A model generated the notes under the pieces. That model ran no database searches, was not told the origin of the DNA, and worked only from the letters and a program-made list of their open reading frames with translations. Made by a program: the position numbers and the translations under genes. From positions 62,001 through 126,000 of the forward strand of contig NZ_MZGT01000003.1 in the NCBI RefSeq assembly GCF_002029255.1: 64,000 nt of DNA. The letters run 5' to 3'. Position 1 is the first letter of the stretch; the number at the start of each line of letters is the position of its first letter. Source of the stretch: Clostridium chromiireducens. Lineage in GTDB: Bacteria; Bacillota; Clostridia; Clostridiales; Clostridiaceae. Of the stretch, positions 27,839 through 36,305 are shown piece after piece.

Positions 27839-27959
27839 CTGTTGCAAAATGCATAAATATCCTATTATAAAGCTAAAACCATGCATAAATGAGAAATTAA
27901 CTCTCATCAAATGCATGGTTTTTATTCATGTAAATTTTTAAATACTCATTTTGCAACAG
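27839..27959. repeat. 121-base element with transposon-like terminal inverted repeats
   Basis: CTGTTGCAAAATG (27839-27851) and CATTTTGCAACAG (27947-27959) are perfect 13-base inverted ends. The CTGTTGCAAA core is the same as in the ends of IS6-family elements (IS26/IS257). No transposase lies inside, only a strong hairpin. It could be a miniature or internally deleted element, and it marks the edge of the higher-GC gene cluster. I see no convincing target-site duplication. Confidence 0.55.
27875..27922. terminator. bidirectional hairpin terminator inside the inverted repeat
   Basis: Perfect 12-base arms AAAACCATGCAT/ATGCATGGTTTT, extended by GAG/CTC in the loop, with T runs reading out on both strands. 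Lies between convergent genes. Confidence 0.8.
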
Positions 27960-27992
27960 CATCTTCAATAATTTTCACGTAAATATTTATAT

Positions 27993-29066
27993 CTAGTGAA
28001 GTGTGGATGTAGAAAGCGAGTTAAGCTTATCTAGTGGGAAGTAATAATCCATGTATTGTCTCAATACAAGGCCAGTTGCTGGGCTGCCGGGTATTACCTC
28101 CTGGCAAAGCACCTCTGAGCGTATTAAGCTTTCTGGCTCATTTATTCCAAATAGTAACCGCATGCCTGTAGAACTGCTGAATCTAGGATTTATTTCGAAA
28201 ATTACTGGCATGGAATCTTTAAGGCGCAATTGAATATTTATAGCCCCATAGGCTCCAAGTGTACTTGCAACCATGGCACAATAATCTGCAATGTGGTGAT
28301 AATCATCAGAAACTGCAGCAATAGAAACTCCTTCCAGCAAATACCGCCTTAAAGCGATTTTTGAAATGACCTTTCCTTTTTGATTTATGCAAATTCCCAC
28401 GGTAAACTCTTGATCCTCATCTGTAAGGTATTCCTGTATTATTAGGCTTTTCTTATCCTTTATATTTTCAAGGAGCTGCTGCTTATCCTTAACTAGAACA
28501 ACACCTACTGAGCCACGTCCAAAACGCGGCTTGACTATCAAGGGAAAACCAGTACTTTCAATAAATGAGGAGAGCATACCAGCATCTTCAGGATACCTGA
28601 TACTTGCAGGAATTTGAAAACCGGAGTTTGATAGATGGCACATGGTGAGCCACTTATCGGTGCAAAGCTCTATGACTTCAGGAGAATTAACAAACACCTT
28701 TGCGCCTGTAGATCTTTCAAGGGATTCTCTATTTCTTGAATAAAAGGGCAGCTCCGCTGTAGAGCCGATAAATATGGCTTTAATCTGATGATTTATACAA
28801 AGATTTTTAATAAACATATAATAGCTTTCTTCATCTGCCACCTGTGGAGCGATATAGCTTTTGTGAGCAAAGAATAAACCTAAGGAATATGGATTAGAGT
28901 CAATTGCTATTGTTTCAACAGGAAGCACCGATTCTTGCAGTGACCTGATAATACCCTGCCCGTATACGGAACCTGCACCTGTAACCAATACTCTGAGAGT
29001 ACTATTGATTTCATTCACAAGTGTTTTTTCCTCTATATCAAGCATGGGTTTAGCTAAAGCTATCAT
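27993..29066 (-). CDS. ATP-grasp ligase of the LpxC-containing cluster
   Basis: About 357 residues from ATG 29066, which is 7 bases after AGGAG; the longest frame begins at 29081. It has an N-terminal Rossmann-like pre-ATP domain (LRVLVTGAGSVYGQGIIRSL) and an ATP-grasp core resembling carbamoyl-phosphate-synthase-type ligases: the phosphate-binding loop FPLIVKPRFGRGSVGV, the adenine-site segment IIQEYLTDEDQEFTVGI, and the Mg2+ motif VIFEINPRFS. Such enzymes form amide or ester bonds by way of an acyl phosphate, often joining amino acids. The start overlaps the end of the LpxC gene by 17 bases, so translation is coupled. Last gene of the six-gene operon; acid and amine partners are unknown. 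Confidence 0.9.
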   Translation of the reverse strand: MIALAKPMLDIEEKTLVNEINSTLRVLVTGAGSVYGQGIIRSLQESVLPVETIAIDSNPYSLGLFFAHKSYIAPQVADEESYYMFIKNLCINHQIKAIFIGSTAELPFYSRNRESLERSTGAKVFVNSPEVIELCTDKWLTMCHLSNSGFQIPASIRYPEDAGMLSSFIESTGFPLIVKPRFGRGSVGVVLVKDKQQLLENIKDKKSLIIQEYLTDEDQEFTVGICINQKGKVISKIALRRYLLEGVSIAAVSDDYHHIADYCAMVASTLGAYGAINIQLRLKDSMPVIFEINPRFSSSTGMRLLFGINEPESLIRSEVLCQEVIPGSPATGLVLRQYMDYYFPLDKLNSLSTSTLH

Positions 29067-29910
29067 CATTACACTCCTCATAAATTTTTTTACACAGCTC
29101 GAGATTTAACCGGTGACCGGATCTGAAGCCTATTACATGTCCAAGTACCTTTTTCCCAAGTAGCCCAAGGTCCCCGAGAAGGTCAAGGACTTTATGCCTA
29201 GCAGGTTCATTGGGCCATTTCCACGACCTGTACTCATCCACGGATTTGACTACCAATACATTTGAGCTGACTTTCCCAGTTAGGTTTACAACATCTTCAA
29301 GCTCTGACTCAATTATATAAGAACGGGCATCTGCCAGCTCTTTAGCAAAGGTTTCTGGAGTTATGTCCATTTCAGCTACTTGAGAAAATTGCGGCAGATT
29401 GGGATAGTCAAGCATATAGGTTAGTTTAAATCCATCGTAGGGAAGAGCTAGCAGGAACTTTTCATATTGAATATCCTCTAAGCTTTCATGTTTATATACA
29501 ATAATTGGCTTAAGTATTTTTATAGTTTCCTTCTTGGCAGTTTGTTCCATTATCCCAGCGCCTAGGAGTGCCGCTTTGAACATTTTACTGCTGTAATCCT
29601 CCGTTACGGGCAGGCTGGCCTGTTCTAGCTCAATAAATACGTTGTCTAAGCCTAATCCTGATAAGGCTGCCAAGGCATGCTCCGTGTGTTCGATGCGAAC
29701 ATCTCCATCAACAAGAGAAGTCCATCTGTATTCAACCTTTGCTTTTTCTAATGAGCATTTTACTTTAGGGCAGCCTGGCAGGTCATTACGGATAAATATT
29801 ATACCAGTACTTGGCGGGGCTGGATAAAAAGTTACCTTTGCATCAGTTTCGCCAGCAATGCTAGTACCCATTAAAGAAACCCTTTGTTTAATAGTTGTCT
29901 GATTATCCAT
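29050..29910 (-). CDS. LpxC-family metal-dependent N-deacetylase in a Gram-positive host
   Basis: 286 residues from ATG 29910 (a TTG at 29931 overlaps the previous gene; both share the AAAGGA site). The two-repeat LpxC architecture is present with every catalytic residue one position from E. coli numbering: E77-H78 in IEHTEHALAALSGLGLDN, H239-K240-D243 in ARHKVLDLLGDLGLLG, and H266 in SGHRLN. The N-terminal loop YPAPPSTGIIFIRNDLPG also matches. LpxC removes acetate from UDP-acyl-GlcNAc in lipid A synthesis, but no other lpx gene is here and the host should lack lipid A. The segment that reads PIMDGSA in LpxC is PVTEDYSS here, so the substrate is probably different, for example a nucleotide-linked acetamido sugar (inference). 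Confidence 0.88.
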   Translation of the reverse strand: MDNQTTIKQRVSLMGTSIAGETDAKVTFYPAPPSTGIIFIRNDLPGCPKVKCSLEKAKVEYRWTSLVDGDVRIEHTEHALAALSGLGLDNVFIELEQASLPVTEDYSSKMFKAALLGAGIMEQTAKKETIKILKPIIVYKHESLEDIQYEKFLLALPYDGFKLTYMLDYPNLPQFSQVAEMDITPETFAKELADARSYIIESELEDVVNLTGKVSSNVLVVKSVDEYRSWKWPNEPARHKVLDLLGDLGLLGKKVLGHVIGFRSGHRLNLELCKKIYEECNDDSFS

Positions 29911-29917
29911 TTCAATT

Positions 29918-30892
29918 TCAATTCCTTTCAACTAAACTGCAGAAATCAAGAATTTGTCTGGCCCGTTCCTTATAACTATGCTTTAAATAAACCTCCAGCT
30001 GACCGTTGCGCGCTATTTCTTGCCGTGCTGCGGTATTTTTAAGAAAATAATTTACCAGGTCAACTGTGTCTTCTGGGGAAGAGGCACATGATAGATGAAC
30101 ATTATTTATAAACAACTTGGTGACATATGGTGTTGGTACCGTAAGCAAAAAACCTCCCGAACCTAGTACTTCAAAAGTTCGAGATGTTAACATGTCATGG
30201 TCATTTTGCAAACCTAATATAATTCTAGCTGAATTATATACTTTATTTGTTTCCTCATAAGGTAGTTCACCTTTAAGCATGTGCTTTGGGATCTTAAAAC
30301 CCATTAGCTCCTCATTAAAACTGTCCCAGCGCTTACCCCAAATAGCAATGTTATATCCTCTTTCTACCAAAGGCTTAAGTAATATCTGAACGCTATCCTT
30401 CCGATATGACTTCCACTCTCTTCCACCATTTCCGATTAAAACTACATCATAATCATATTTACTGCTTGGAGGTTCACTTTTATTGAATTCGGGATTGCAG
30501 CCAAAATCCAGAAGCCCGGCAGGAAGTCCAAGCTCCCTGTATTTATTTACACTACCAGGATGTATGGTCATAACTGCATTAGGTTTAAAGGTTTCAATAC
30601 ACCTGAAGGAACACTTTTCTGTCCATCTTGGATCTTCAGTTGCCCAATAGACATGTTTCACCTTATATTTAGAAGCTCTTTTCGTAAGCTCGTCTATATG
30701 CTTACGGCTATATCTGCGGTAAGCCCATCCCGTTGTTATCATAATATCAGGCCTAAAGTTGTCAACTGCGTCTGTTATAGAGCTTCTACTTAAATCCCTC
30801 AGGATAAAAACAGGGCAGTTTAATTCTCTAAAGCCCTGGGGTAGACCAAGAGTATATTTAGAACTATGTGCAAAAAACAGTATTTTTTTCAT
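29918..30892 (-). CDS. CgeB-like glycosyltransferase
   Basis: 324 residues from ATG 30892, 6 bases after GAGGTG and 2 bases after the WbqC stop; the frame is open further upstream to 30940. It starts with a GT-B-type strand (KKILFFAHSSKYTLGLPQGF). The middle carries YDVVLIGNGGREWKSYRKD and the C-terminal half ARIILGLQNDHDMLTSRTFEVLGSGGF, the nucleotide-sugar binding region of the CgeB/group-1-like transferases. B. subtilis CgeB is linked to glycosylation of the spore surface, which suggests but does not prove a spore role here. Fourth gene of the minus-strand operon; it should add a sugar, possibly one modified by the neighbouring oxidoreductase and deacetylase. Confidence 0.83.
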   Translation of the reverse strand: MKKILFFAHSSKYTLGLPQGFRELNCPVFILRDLSRSSITDAVDNFRPDIMITTGWAYRRYSRKHIDELTKRASKYKVKHVYWATEDPRWTEKCSFRCIETFKPNAVMTIHPGSVNKYRELGLPAGLLDFGCNPEFNKSEPPSSKYDYDVVLIGNGGREWKSYRKDSVQILLKPLVERGYNIAIWGKRWDSFNEELMGFKIPKHMLKGELPYEETNKVYNSARIILGLQNDHDMLTSRTFEVLGSGGFLLTVPTPYVTKLFINNVHLSCASSPEDTVDLVNYFLKNTAARQEIARNGQLEVYLKHSYKERARQILDFCSLVERN

Positions 30893-30894
30893 AC

Positions 30895-31584
30895 TTACAC
30901 CTCTTTCAATAAAAGCTTGCGTGTGCCTGCTGTCCCACAATTAAATAACATATCAACTATTGACAAGTTGGGTATAAAATTGCCCCAAAGCTGGGGATAT
31001 GCTATAGGCTCATAATCCAAATACTCCAATTTAAATCCTTGTTTTTCAAAAATATCTGGCTTATTATATGCTTTTCCTCCAATACCGGACAGGTAGCTAT
31101 CAGCAGAAAAGTGGCGGCAGATTGCAACTATCAGCTCATTTTTTCGAAGGTCAGAAAATTGAGGTAAATCTGATAAAAACACAAGCTTTGTTTTAAGTCC
31201 AAGCAGGTCATGTACCAGTTTGATAAAAGCTATGTTGGTATCTATAAGATATCCAGTATCTTGCAATACCTGCTCCATCATTGGGAAAACTTCTTTGAAA
31301 TGAGGTGCCTTTGCGTAGTTTACTTTGAGTGCCATAAGATGATTCCTTTTAAAGCCCGGTATGACAGTAACTTCATTAAACCGCTGCAAGCCCATGCCTT
31401 TGCGTTTTACCGGCACTGTTAGTATCTGAGTCCCTTGGGAAGTTTTGATAAGATTCCTATTATCCAATGAACTGCCTGTTTGAAACTGAGCAGTATCTAA
31501 AATAAAAAAAATATCACACTGTGCCATCTTAACAAAATATCCTGGCCAGGGAATATAATTTGGTTGATGACCTGCTAATTTCAT
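30895..31584 (-). CDS. WbqC-family protein
   Basis: 229 residues. Matches the WbqC family along its length: HQPNYIPWPGYFVKMAQCDIFFILD at the N-terminus (given here as HQPNYIPWPGYF and KMAQCDIFFILD), QILTVPVKRKG, VNYAKAPHFKEVFP, YLSGIGGKAYN and LSIVDMLFNCG. WbqC proteins occur in O-antigen and other surface-glycan or natural-product clusters; their chemistry is not firmly established, but a role in acylating or amidating amino sugars has been suggested from context. AAAGGAG lies 7 bases before ATG. It follows the FemX-like gene by 17 bases and is nearly fused to the glycosyltransferase. Confidence 0.88.
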   Translation of the reverse strand: MKLAGHQPNYIPWPGYFVKMAQCDIFFILDTAQFQTGSSLDNRNLIKTSQGTQILTVPVKRKGMGLQRFNEVTVIPGFKRNHLMALKVNYAKAPHFKEVFPMMEQVLQDTGYLIDTNIAFIKLVHDLLGLKTKLVFLSDLPQFSDLRKNELIVAICRHFSADSYLSGIGGKAYNKPDIFEKQGFKLEYLDYEPIAYPQLWGNFIPNLSIVDMLFNCGTAGTRKLLLKEV

Positions 31585-31601
31585 TACTTCACTCCTTTAA
31601 A

Positions 31602-32585
31602 TTATTGCCTATTGTTTATTTCATACAAATAGCATTCCCGAAGTAGTCCATGCCCTCCATAGCCTTCTTTGAAATGGAACAACCCTGTATTAACTATACT
31701 TCCTTTTGCCTCAGTGGAAATACCAAAATCTAAATAAGAAAAGCCGTTTTTTAGTCCCCATTCCATCATATGACCGAAAATAAGGTTTAAGGGCCGCTTA
31801 TGCTGAAAACCATCGTGGTGGGCAATATAAAAACAGTTTATAACTCTATCGTTCAGTAAAAATGCCAAAACACCTGCGACAGGAGTTACTCCTTCATATG
31901 CTGCAAAGAGTTTTATCATGTCTGGATAAAGGGTTTTTAGATGTTTGATTTCATCTAATGTATGTGCAGGCTTTGCATTATGATTAAGTTTAAGTTTATG
32001 TTCCAAAATAGGCCAAAAATCATTTATATCGGCATCCTCCACCACTGACAACCCACTTTTCAATGCCTTCTGATAGTTTCGAAAAGCTGTGTCACTCATT
32101 ACCTTCTTTGTAAAAGATCCCTCATCTTTTTTTAGCTCAAGGACTGTGGCCAGCTCTGTATACTCAAGCCTAAACCCAGAAAACCTTAAAGAAAAGTCAA
32201 GTTGGTCTGAAAGCTCCTTATGGTAAACCTTCGGAACAGGTTTTAGCCGTATATAGTCAAAACCAGCAGTGGCACAATATTCAATAAGGGCACTTACAAG
32301 CTCCAGACATTTTTTAGTGCCTAGACTGGACTTTACTATGAGCCCTCCATGGGAAGCGCCAGGATGGGAAACTAGGATGCGTTTATCCTCTTGCTCTATA
32401 ACGGCAGCAGGAAGAACAGCAATGATTCTCTTATCCTCCATAAATATCAGGGAATGATCTGAAAACCTGTCTGAAGGATGATAACTTAGGAATCTTCTCT
32501 CCTGCATAAAAGTGCCGTTAACTGAGGAACTCACAAATTCCTCCCATTCATTCTCAAATTCTTTTGAATAGATCTTTACATACAA
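31602..32585 (-). CDS. FemX/GNAT-like acyl- or aminoacyltransferase
   Basis: 327 residues with two GNAT-like folds, as in FemABX peptidoglycan-bridge enzymes and BioF2-type acetyltransferases: EWEEFVSSSVNGTFMQERRF at the N-terminus, IIAVLPAAVIEQ, HPGASHGGLIV, the central VMSDTAFRNYQKALKSGL, and the C-terminal GVLAFLLNDRVINCFYIAHH with YLDFGISTEAKGS and FKEGYGGHG. Fem proteins use aminoacyl-tRNA; others use acyl-CoA. No signal peptide. The product may attach an amino acid or acyl group to the amine freed by the LpxC-like enzyme (inference). It is 45 bases after the oxidoreductase gene and 17 before WbqC. Confidence 0.82.
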   Translation of the reverse strand: MYVKIYSKEFENEWEEFVSSSVNGTFMQERRFLSYHPSDRFSDHSLIFMEDKRIIAVLPAAVIEQEDKRILVSHPGASHGGLIVKSSLGTKKCLELVSALIEYCATAGFDYIRLKPVPKVYHKELSDQLDFSLRFSGFRLEYTELATVLELKKDEGSFTKKVMSDTAFRNYQKALKSGLSVVEDADINDFWPILEHKLKLNHNAKPAHTLDEIKHLKTLYPDMIKLFAAYEGVTPVAGVLAFLLNDRVINCFYIAHHDGFQHKRPLNLIFGHMMEWGLKNGFSYLDFGISTEAKGSIVNTGLFHFKEGYGGHGLLRECYLYEINNRQ

Positions 32586-32630
32586 TATAATTTCACCACA
32601 CCTTTCTGATTATAGTGCTTACCATCTCCA

Positions 32631-33593
32631 TCAAAAGATGTTGATTTTCTCTCCGCCTTTTGCGAGAGATTTTGAAATGCAATCGATTATTTTTGCTACA
32701 AATTCTATATTTTCTTTGCCGCTAAGAGGCTCATTATGTTCTCTAATGCATTCCATAAAATGAATACACTCCTGTGTCAGAGGTTCCGAATTATCTTCCA
32801 TTGCCAAAAAATGTTCCTGCTCGACCTTATTGAAGATTTTGATTTTTCTATCAGCAGTTTGTGTATCGTCAAATACCAATTTTGTTTTCGATGCAACCAG
32901 TGTTATCTTTCTGGTTTTTTCAGTATTAATGAAGCTAGCAAATATAGAAGCTATTTTACCATTGGGGAACCCCAACAGTATATTGATAACATTGTTATAA
33001 GTACTTTGAATATATCTTTCACCATGGGCAATTACCCAGATAGGGTCCATCCCTATGAGGTGGCGGGAAAGATAAATATCATGAACTGCCAGATCATAAA
33101 GAACATCTACATTGGGGGCCTGAGAGGTGGAACTGGTTCTGGACATGTTCAAGTAACAGAGATCATCGATAATATGTTTTTCTTCTAGAAGCCCCTTTAT
33201 CCTTTTGACAGCAGGGTGGTAAATCAATGTATGGCCGGCCATCAATACGGTATTTTGAGCAGTAGCCAATTCAATTAGATCATGACTATCTTTCCTGTTA
33301 ATTGTCACAGGCTTTTCTACGAGAACAGCTTTGCCTTTGCTTATTGCTTCCTTCGCCAGCATGTAATGACTTTCAGGTGTTGTGGCTATGATAACTCCCT
33401 GTACCTCACTGTCATTTAATATATCTGCTTTATTTTCGGTGAACCTAGTCTGAGGGTAAACAGCAGCTGCCTGATTTAGCTTTTCATAGTCTAGGTCGCA
33501 GGCCCACTTCAATTCACAACCATCTATAGCATTTACAGTTTTCAGATAATTTTTTCCCCATTTTCCACAGCCTATCAAAGCAAGCTTTATCAT
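32631..33593 (-). CDS. Gfo/Idh/MocA-family sugar oxidoreductase
   Basis: 320 residues. The N-terminal Rossmann domain has the glycine motif LALIGCGKWGKNYL (residues 4-17), then VIIATTPESHYMLA and the catalytic-lysine motif VLVEKPVT around residue 95. The C-terminal alpha/beta domain has MAGHTLIYHPAV and a LAVHDIYLSRHL helix with the conserved His. Close relatives such as WlbA and WbpB oxidise the C3 hydroxyl of UDP-GlcNAc-type sugars, preparing a 3-amino sugar. It is the first gene of the minus-strand operon, so it probably sets the sugar substrate. GAGAGG lies 8 bases before ATG. GC content is higher than in the flanking genes. Confidence 0.9.
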   Translation of the reverse strand: MIKLALIGCGKWGKNYLKTVNAIDGCELKWACDLDYEKLNQAAAVYPQTRFTENKADILNDSEVQGVIIATTPESHYMLAKEAISKGKAVLVEKPVTINRKDSHDLIELATAQNTVLMAGHTLIYHPAVKRIKGLLEEKHIIDDLCYLNMSRTSSTSQAPNVDVLYDLAVHDIYLSRHLIGMDPIWVIAHGERYIQSTYNNVINILLGFPNGKIASIFASFINTEKTRKITLVASKTKLVFDDTQTADRKIKIFNKVEQEHFLAMEDNSEPLTQECIHFMECIREHNEPLSGKENIEFVAKIIDCISKSLAKGGEKINIF

Positions 33594-33932
33594 TGCAATT
33601 ACCTCTCAATTACATACTAATTATATGCCGGAGCACCATATATTAGCATATTCACCACGCATAGAAAATGTTACTTACATTGAGGATCCTCATCTGGTAA
33701 GGTTAAAAAAATAAATGATGACACTATTTCTGAAAAGACAAAGCCCTCGTCAAAGGCTAAAAATCCAATTGAATTTATAATATGCTCCTCTATTTTATTT
33801 CCTTATTCAAGAATTAAACCCAAATACTCAATATATTTTTAATACAAATAAACTGATATCATTATATTAGAACAATAAAATTAGAATAACAACAGTATTA
33901 ATTGGAGAAAAAAGTCGAAAGAGGTGATTGTT
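33594..33932. other. divergent promoter region between the LpxC cluster and the cellulose operon
   Basis: About 340 bases. GC falls from the cluster's level to the local background. It must hold promoters for both strands. A minus-strand CATATAAT with an upstream AATATAT is vaguely sigma-E-like, but the spacing is off. I found no riboswitch, terminator or repeat that I can support. Confidence 0.45.
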
Positions 33933-36248
33933 ATGAATTTGAAAGTTTTAAGAAATAAATTTTTAATTATAGGAACAATAGTATCCTCTGTTATTTATCT
34001 TGTATGGAGAATATTCTTTACAATACCTTTTGGGTACGGAATTGTGGCGATTACATGTGGGATTTACTTACTACTGGTTGAAATAGTAGGTATGATAGAG
34101 GCAGCTATACATTATTATAGTATGTCAAATATAGAATATCCTGTTAAGCCCAATGTAGATGATATCTTATTTCCAGATGTGGATATATTTATAGCAACAT
34201 ATAATGAACCAGTAGAATTATTATATAAAACAGTTAATGGATGTATTAACATGGATTATCCAGACAAAAGTAAAGTACATATATTTATCTGTGACGATTC
34301 TAATAGGGCAGAAATGAAAGAACTTGCAGATTCAATGGGGATTGACTATATAACTAGAACTGAACATATAGATGCTAAAGCAGGAAACTTAAATAATGCA
34401 TTAGCAAAAACAAATTCGCCATTAATTGTAACTTTTGATGCAGATATGATTCCAATGCATGATTTTTTAACAACATGTGTTCCTTATTTCTTAACTGAAG
34501 AAAAAATAGGATTTGTTCAAACTCCGCAGAGTTTTTATAATCCAGATTTATTTCAATACCGTTTGTTCTCCGAAGGGAGAATTCCTAATGAACAAGATTA
34601 TTTTTACCGTGATGTACAAGTTTCAAGAAATAAGACTAATTCAGTTATATATGGTGGTTCTAATACAATGATTTTGAGAAAAGCATTAGAAGAAATCGGT
34701 GGATTTTACACGAAAGTAATAACTGAAGATTTCGCTACAGGATTACTAATTCAAAGCAAAGGATATAAGTGTTATGCAATTAATGAGATCCATGCCTCAG
34801 GGCTTTCACCATCAGATTTAAAAAGTTTAATCAAGCAAAGGGAAAGATGGAGCAGAGGGTGTATACAGACAGGTAGAAAACTAAACATTCTTTTTAGAAA
34901 AGGCCTTAATATAGAGCAAAAACTTAGTTATATCTCCGCTATTTCTTATTGGTACTCTTGCTTAAAAAGATTGGCATATATAATGGCCCCAATTATGTTT
35001 TCTGTATTTGGAGTAGTTGTCCTAAAATGTAATCTGATACAGGTTCTTATTTTTTGGTTGCCAATGTATTTATTTAGTGATGCAACTCTTAAGAAATTAT
35101 CAAATAACATAAGAAGTACTAAATGGACTAATATATATGAAACTATTTTATTTCCATCACTTCTTCCTGTTGTTATTCTTGAGACTTTGGGAATATCTCA
35201 AAGAAAGTTTGCGGTGACAAGAAAAGATGGAAAGGCTGAAGATGATAGAAATTATCAGATAAAAAAGATTATACCTCATTCTTTTTTTGCGGTGCTTTCT
35301 GTAATTGGGATTATAAATTGTATTAAAATGACATTTGAGACGGGTTCTCCTGCATATAGTGTTTTATTGTTTTGGCTTATAGTAAATCTATACAATATTA
35401 TAATGTCAATATTTTTCATGTTAGGGAGAAACGCTTATAGGAAATCAGAGAGAGTTTCTGTAGAAATTGATTGTAATATTTCTTATGGTAATAAGACAAT
35501 TAATTGTAAAACTATTGATATTTCCGAAGGTGGTATCGGAATTGTTTTAGATGAACCAATATATATACCTTACGATAGAAGTTTAGATATAGCGCTATCT
35601 ACAGAAAGGTATGTGTCTAAATTTAAAGGACAAATTGTTCAAGTAAGTGAAATTAGAGAGAGTTGGAAATATGCACTTAAAATTAGTGAAATAGATGATT
35701 CTAACCTTAAAAAATTATTATCATTAATTTATGATAGAGAGCCTACATTACCTAAATATATTGAAAAAAATAACAGTATTTTTGATGACATTAGAATTAA
35801 TATATTGAGTAGGGGAAAGAAATCGAATTTACTAAACAGAAAACTTCCACGTATAAAATTAAACAAGAAGTTAAAATCTGAGGAATGCGGAGAAATTATA
35901 ATTAATGACTTTAACTATGAATATGCGGTTATAAAAACAGATCTAAAATTAAAAAATAATAAAGTAATAACTGTAAAAATTGAAGATGAAATAACTATTA
36001 GATTTATATTAGATAAACAAATAAATTATAATGAATCATTTAAAAAGAAAAAACAAAAAATAGATACGTCATTACAATTATATAAAATACAAGAATATGA
36101 AACTATAGCAGAAGATGAGGTTTTTAAAAGTAAGTTGTCAAGTTGGCAAGTTGAGTGTAAACATGATTTGCTAAGGCAGAAACAAGAAAGCGTGGAACAG
36201 ATCAAATTGAAATATTTAGATGAATTTGATGAAATGTTATATATATAG
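33933..36248 (+). CDS. ccsA: cellulose synthase catalytic subunit with PilZ domain
   Basis: 771 residues from ATG 33933 (8 bases after GAGG; the GTG at 33924 overlaps that site). GT2 processive synthase: two N-terminal membrane helices, CDDS (D121), DAD (D169, D171), the gating-type FVQTPQS (194-200), TED (264-266) and QRERW (302-306), then further membrane helices to about residue 495. A PilZ domain follows with the c-di-GMP motifs RKSER (R503, R507) and DISEGG (529-534). It polymerises UDP-glucose into beta-1,4-glucan and extrudes it through the membrane, activated by c-di-GMP. An extra C-terminal region (about 590-771) of unclear function is charged. First gene of the cellulose operon. Confidence 0.94.
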   Translation: MNLKVLRNKFLIIGTIVSSVIYLVWRIFFTIPFGYGIVAITCGIYLLLVEIVGMIEAAIHYYSMSNIEYPVKPNVDDILFPDVDIFIATYNEPVELLYKTVNGCINMDYPDKSKVHIFICDDSNRAEMKELADSMGIDYITRTEHIDAKAGNLNNALAKTNSPLIVTFDADMIPMHDFLTTCVPYFLTEEKIGFVQTPQSFYNPDLFQYRLFSEGRIPNEQDYFYRDVQVSRNKTNSVIYGGSNTMILRKALEEIGGFYTKVITEDFATGLLIQSKGYKCYAINEIHASGLSPSDLKSLIKQRERWSRGCIQTGRKLNILFRKGLNIEQKLSYISAISYWYSCLKRLAYIMAPIMFSVFGVVVLKCNLIQVLIFWLPMYLFSDATLKKLSNNIRSTKWTNIYETILFPSLLPVVILETLGISQRKFAVTRKDGKAEDDRNYQIKKIIPHSFFAVLSVIGIINCIKMTFETGSPAYSVLLFWLIVNLYNIIMSIFFMLGRNAYRKSERVSVEIDCNISYGNKTINCKTIDISEGGIGIVLDEPIYIPYDRSLDIALSTERYVSKFKGQIVQVSEIRESWKYALKISEIDDSNLKKLLSLIYDREPTLPKYIEKNNSIFDDIRINILSRGKKSNLLNRKLPRIKLNKKLKSEECGEIIINDFNYEYAVIKTDLKLKNNKVITVKIEDEITIRFILDKQINYNESFKKKKQKIDTSLQLYKIQEYETIAEDEVFKSKLSSWQVECKHDLLRQKQESVEQIKLKYLDEFDEMLYI

Positions 36249-36305
36249 TAAATAGTAAGTTATGAATATATTTAAAGGTTATGTTTGCGTCAATAGGGGG
36301 ATATA

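Noticed and set aside
32736-33188. 150-residue plus-strand open frame
   Set aside because: Antisense shadow of the Gfo/Idh/MocA gene; no ribosome site, domain or sensible composition.
33650-33700. CACGCA followed by TGGTAAGG, reminiscent of a c-di-GMP-I riboswitch before the cellulose synthase
   Set aside because: The remaining conserved helices and GGTAGCGGGG-like element are missing.
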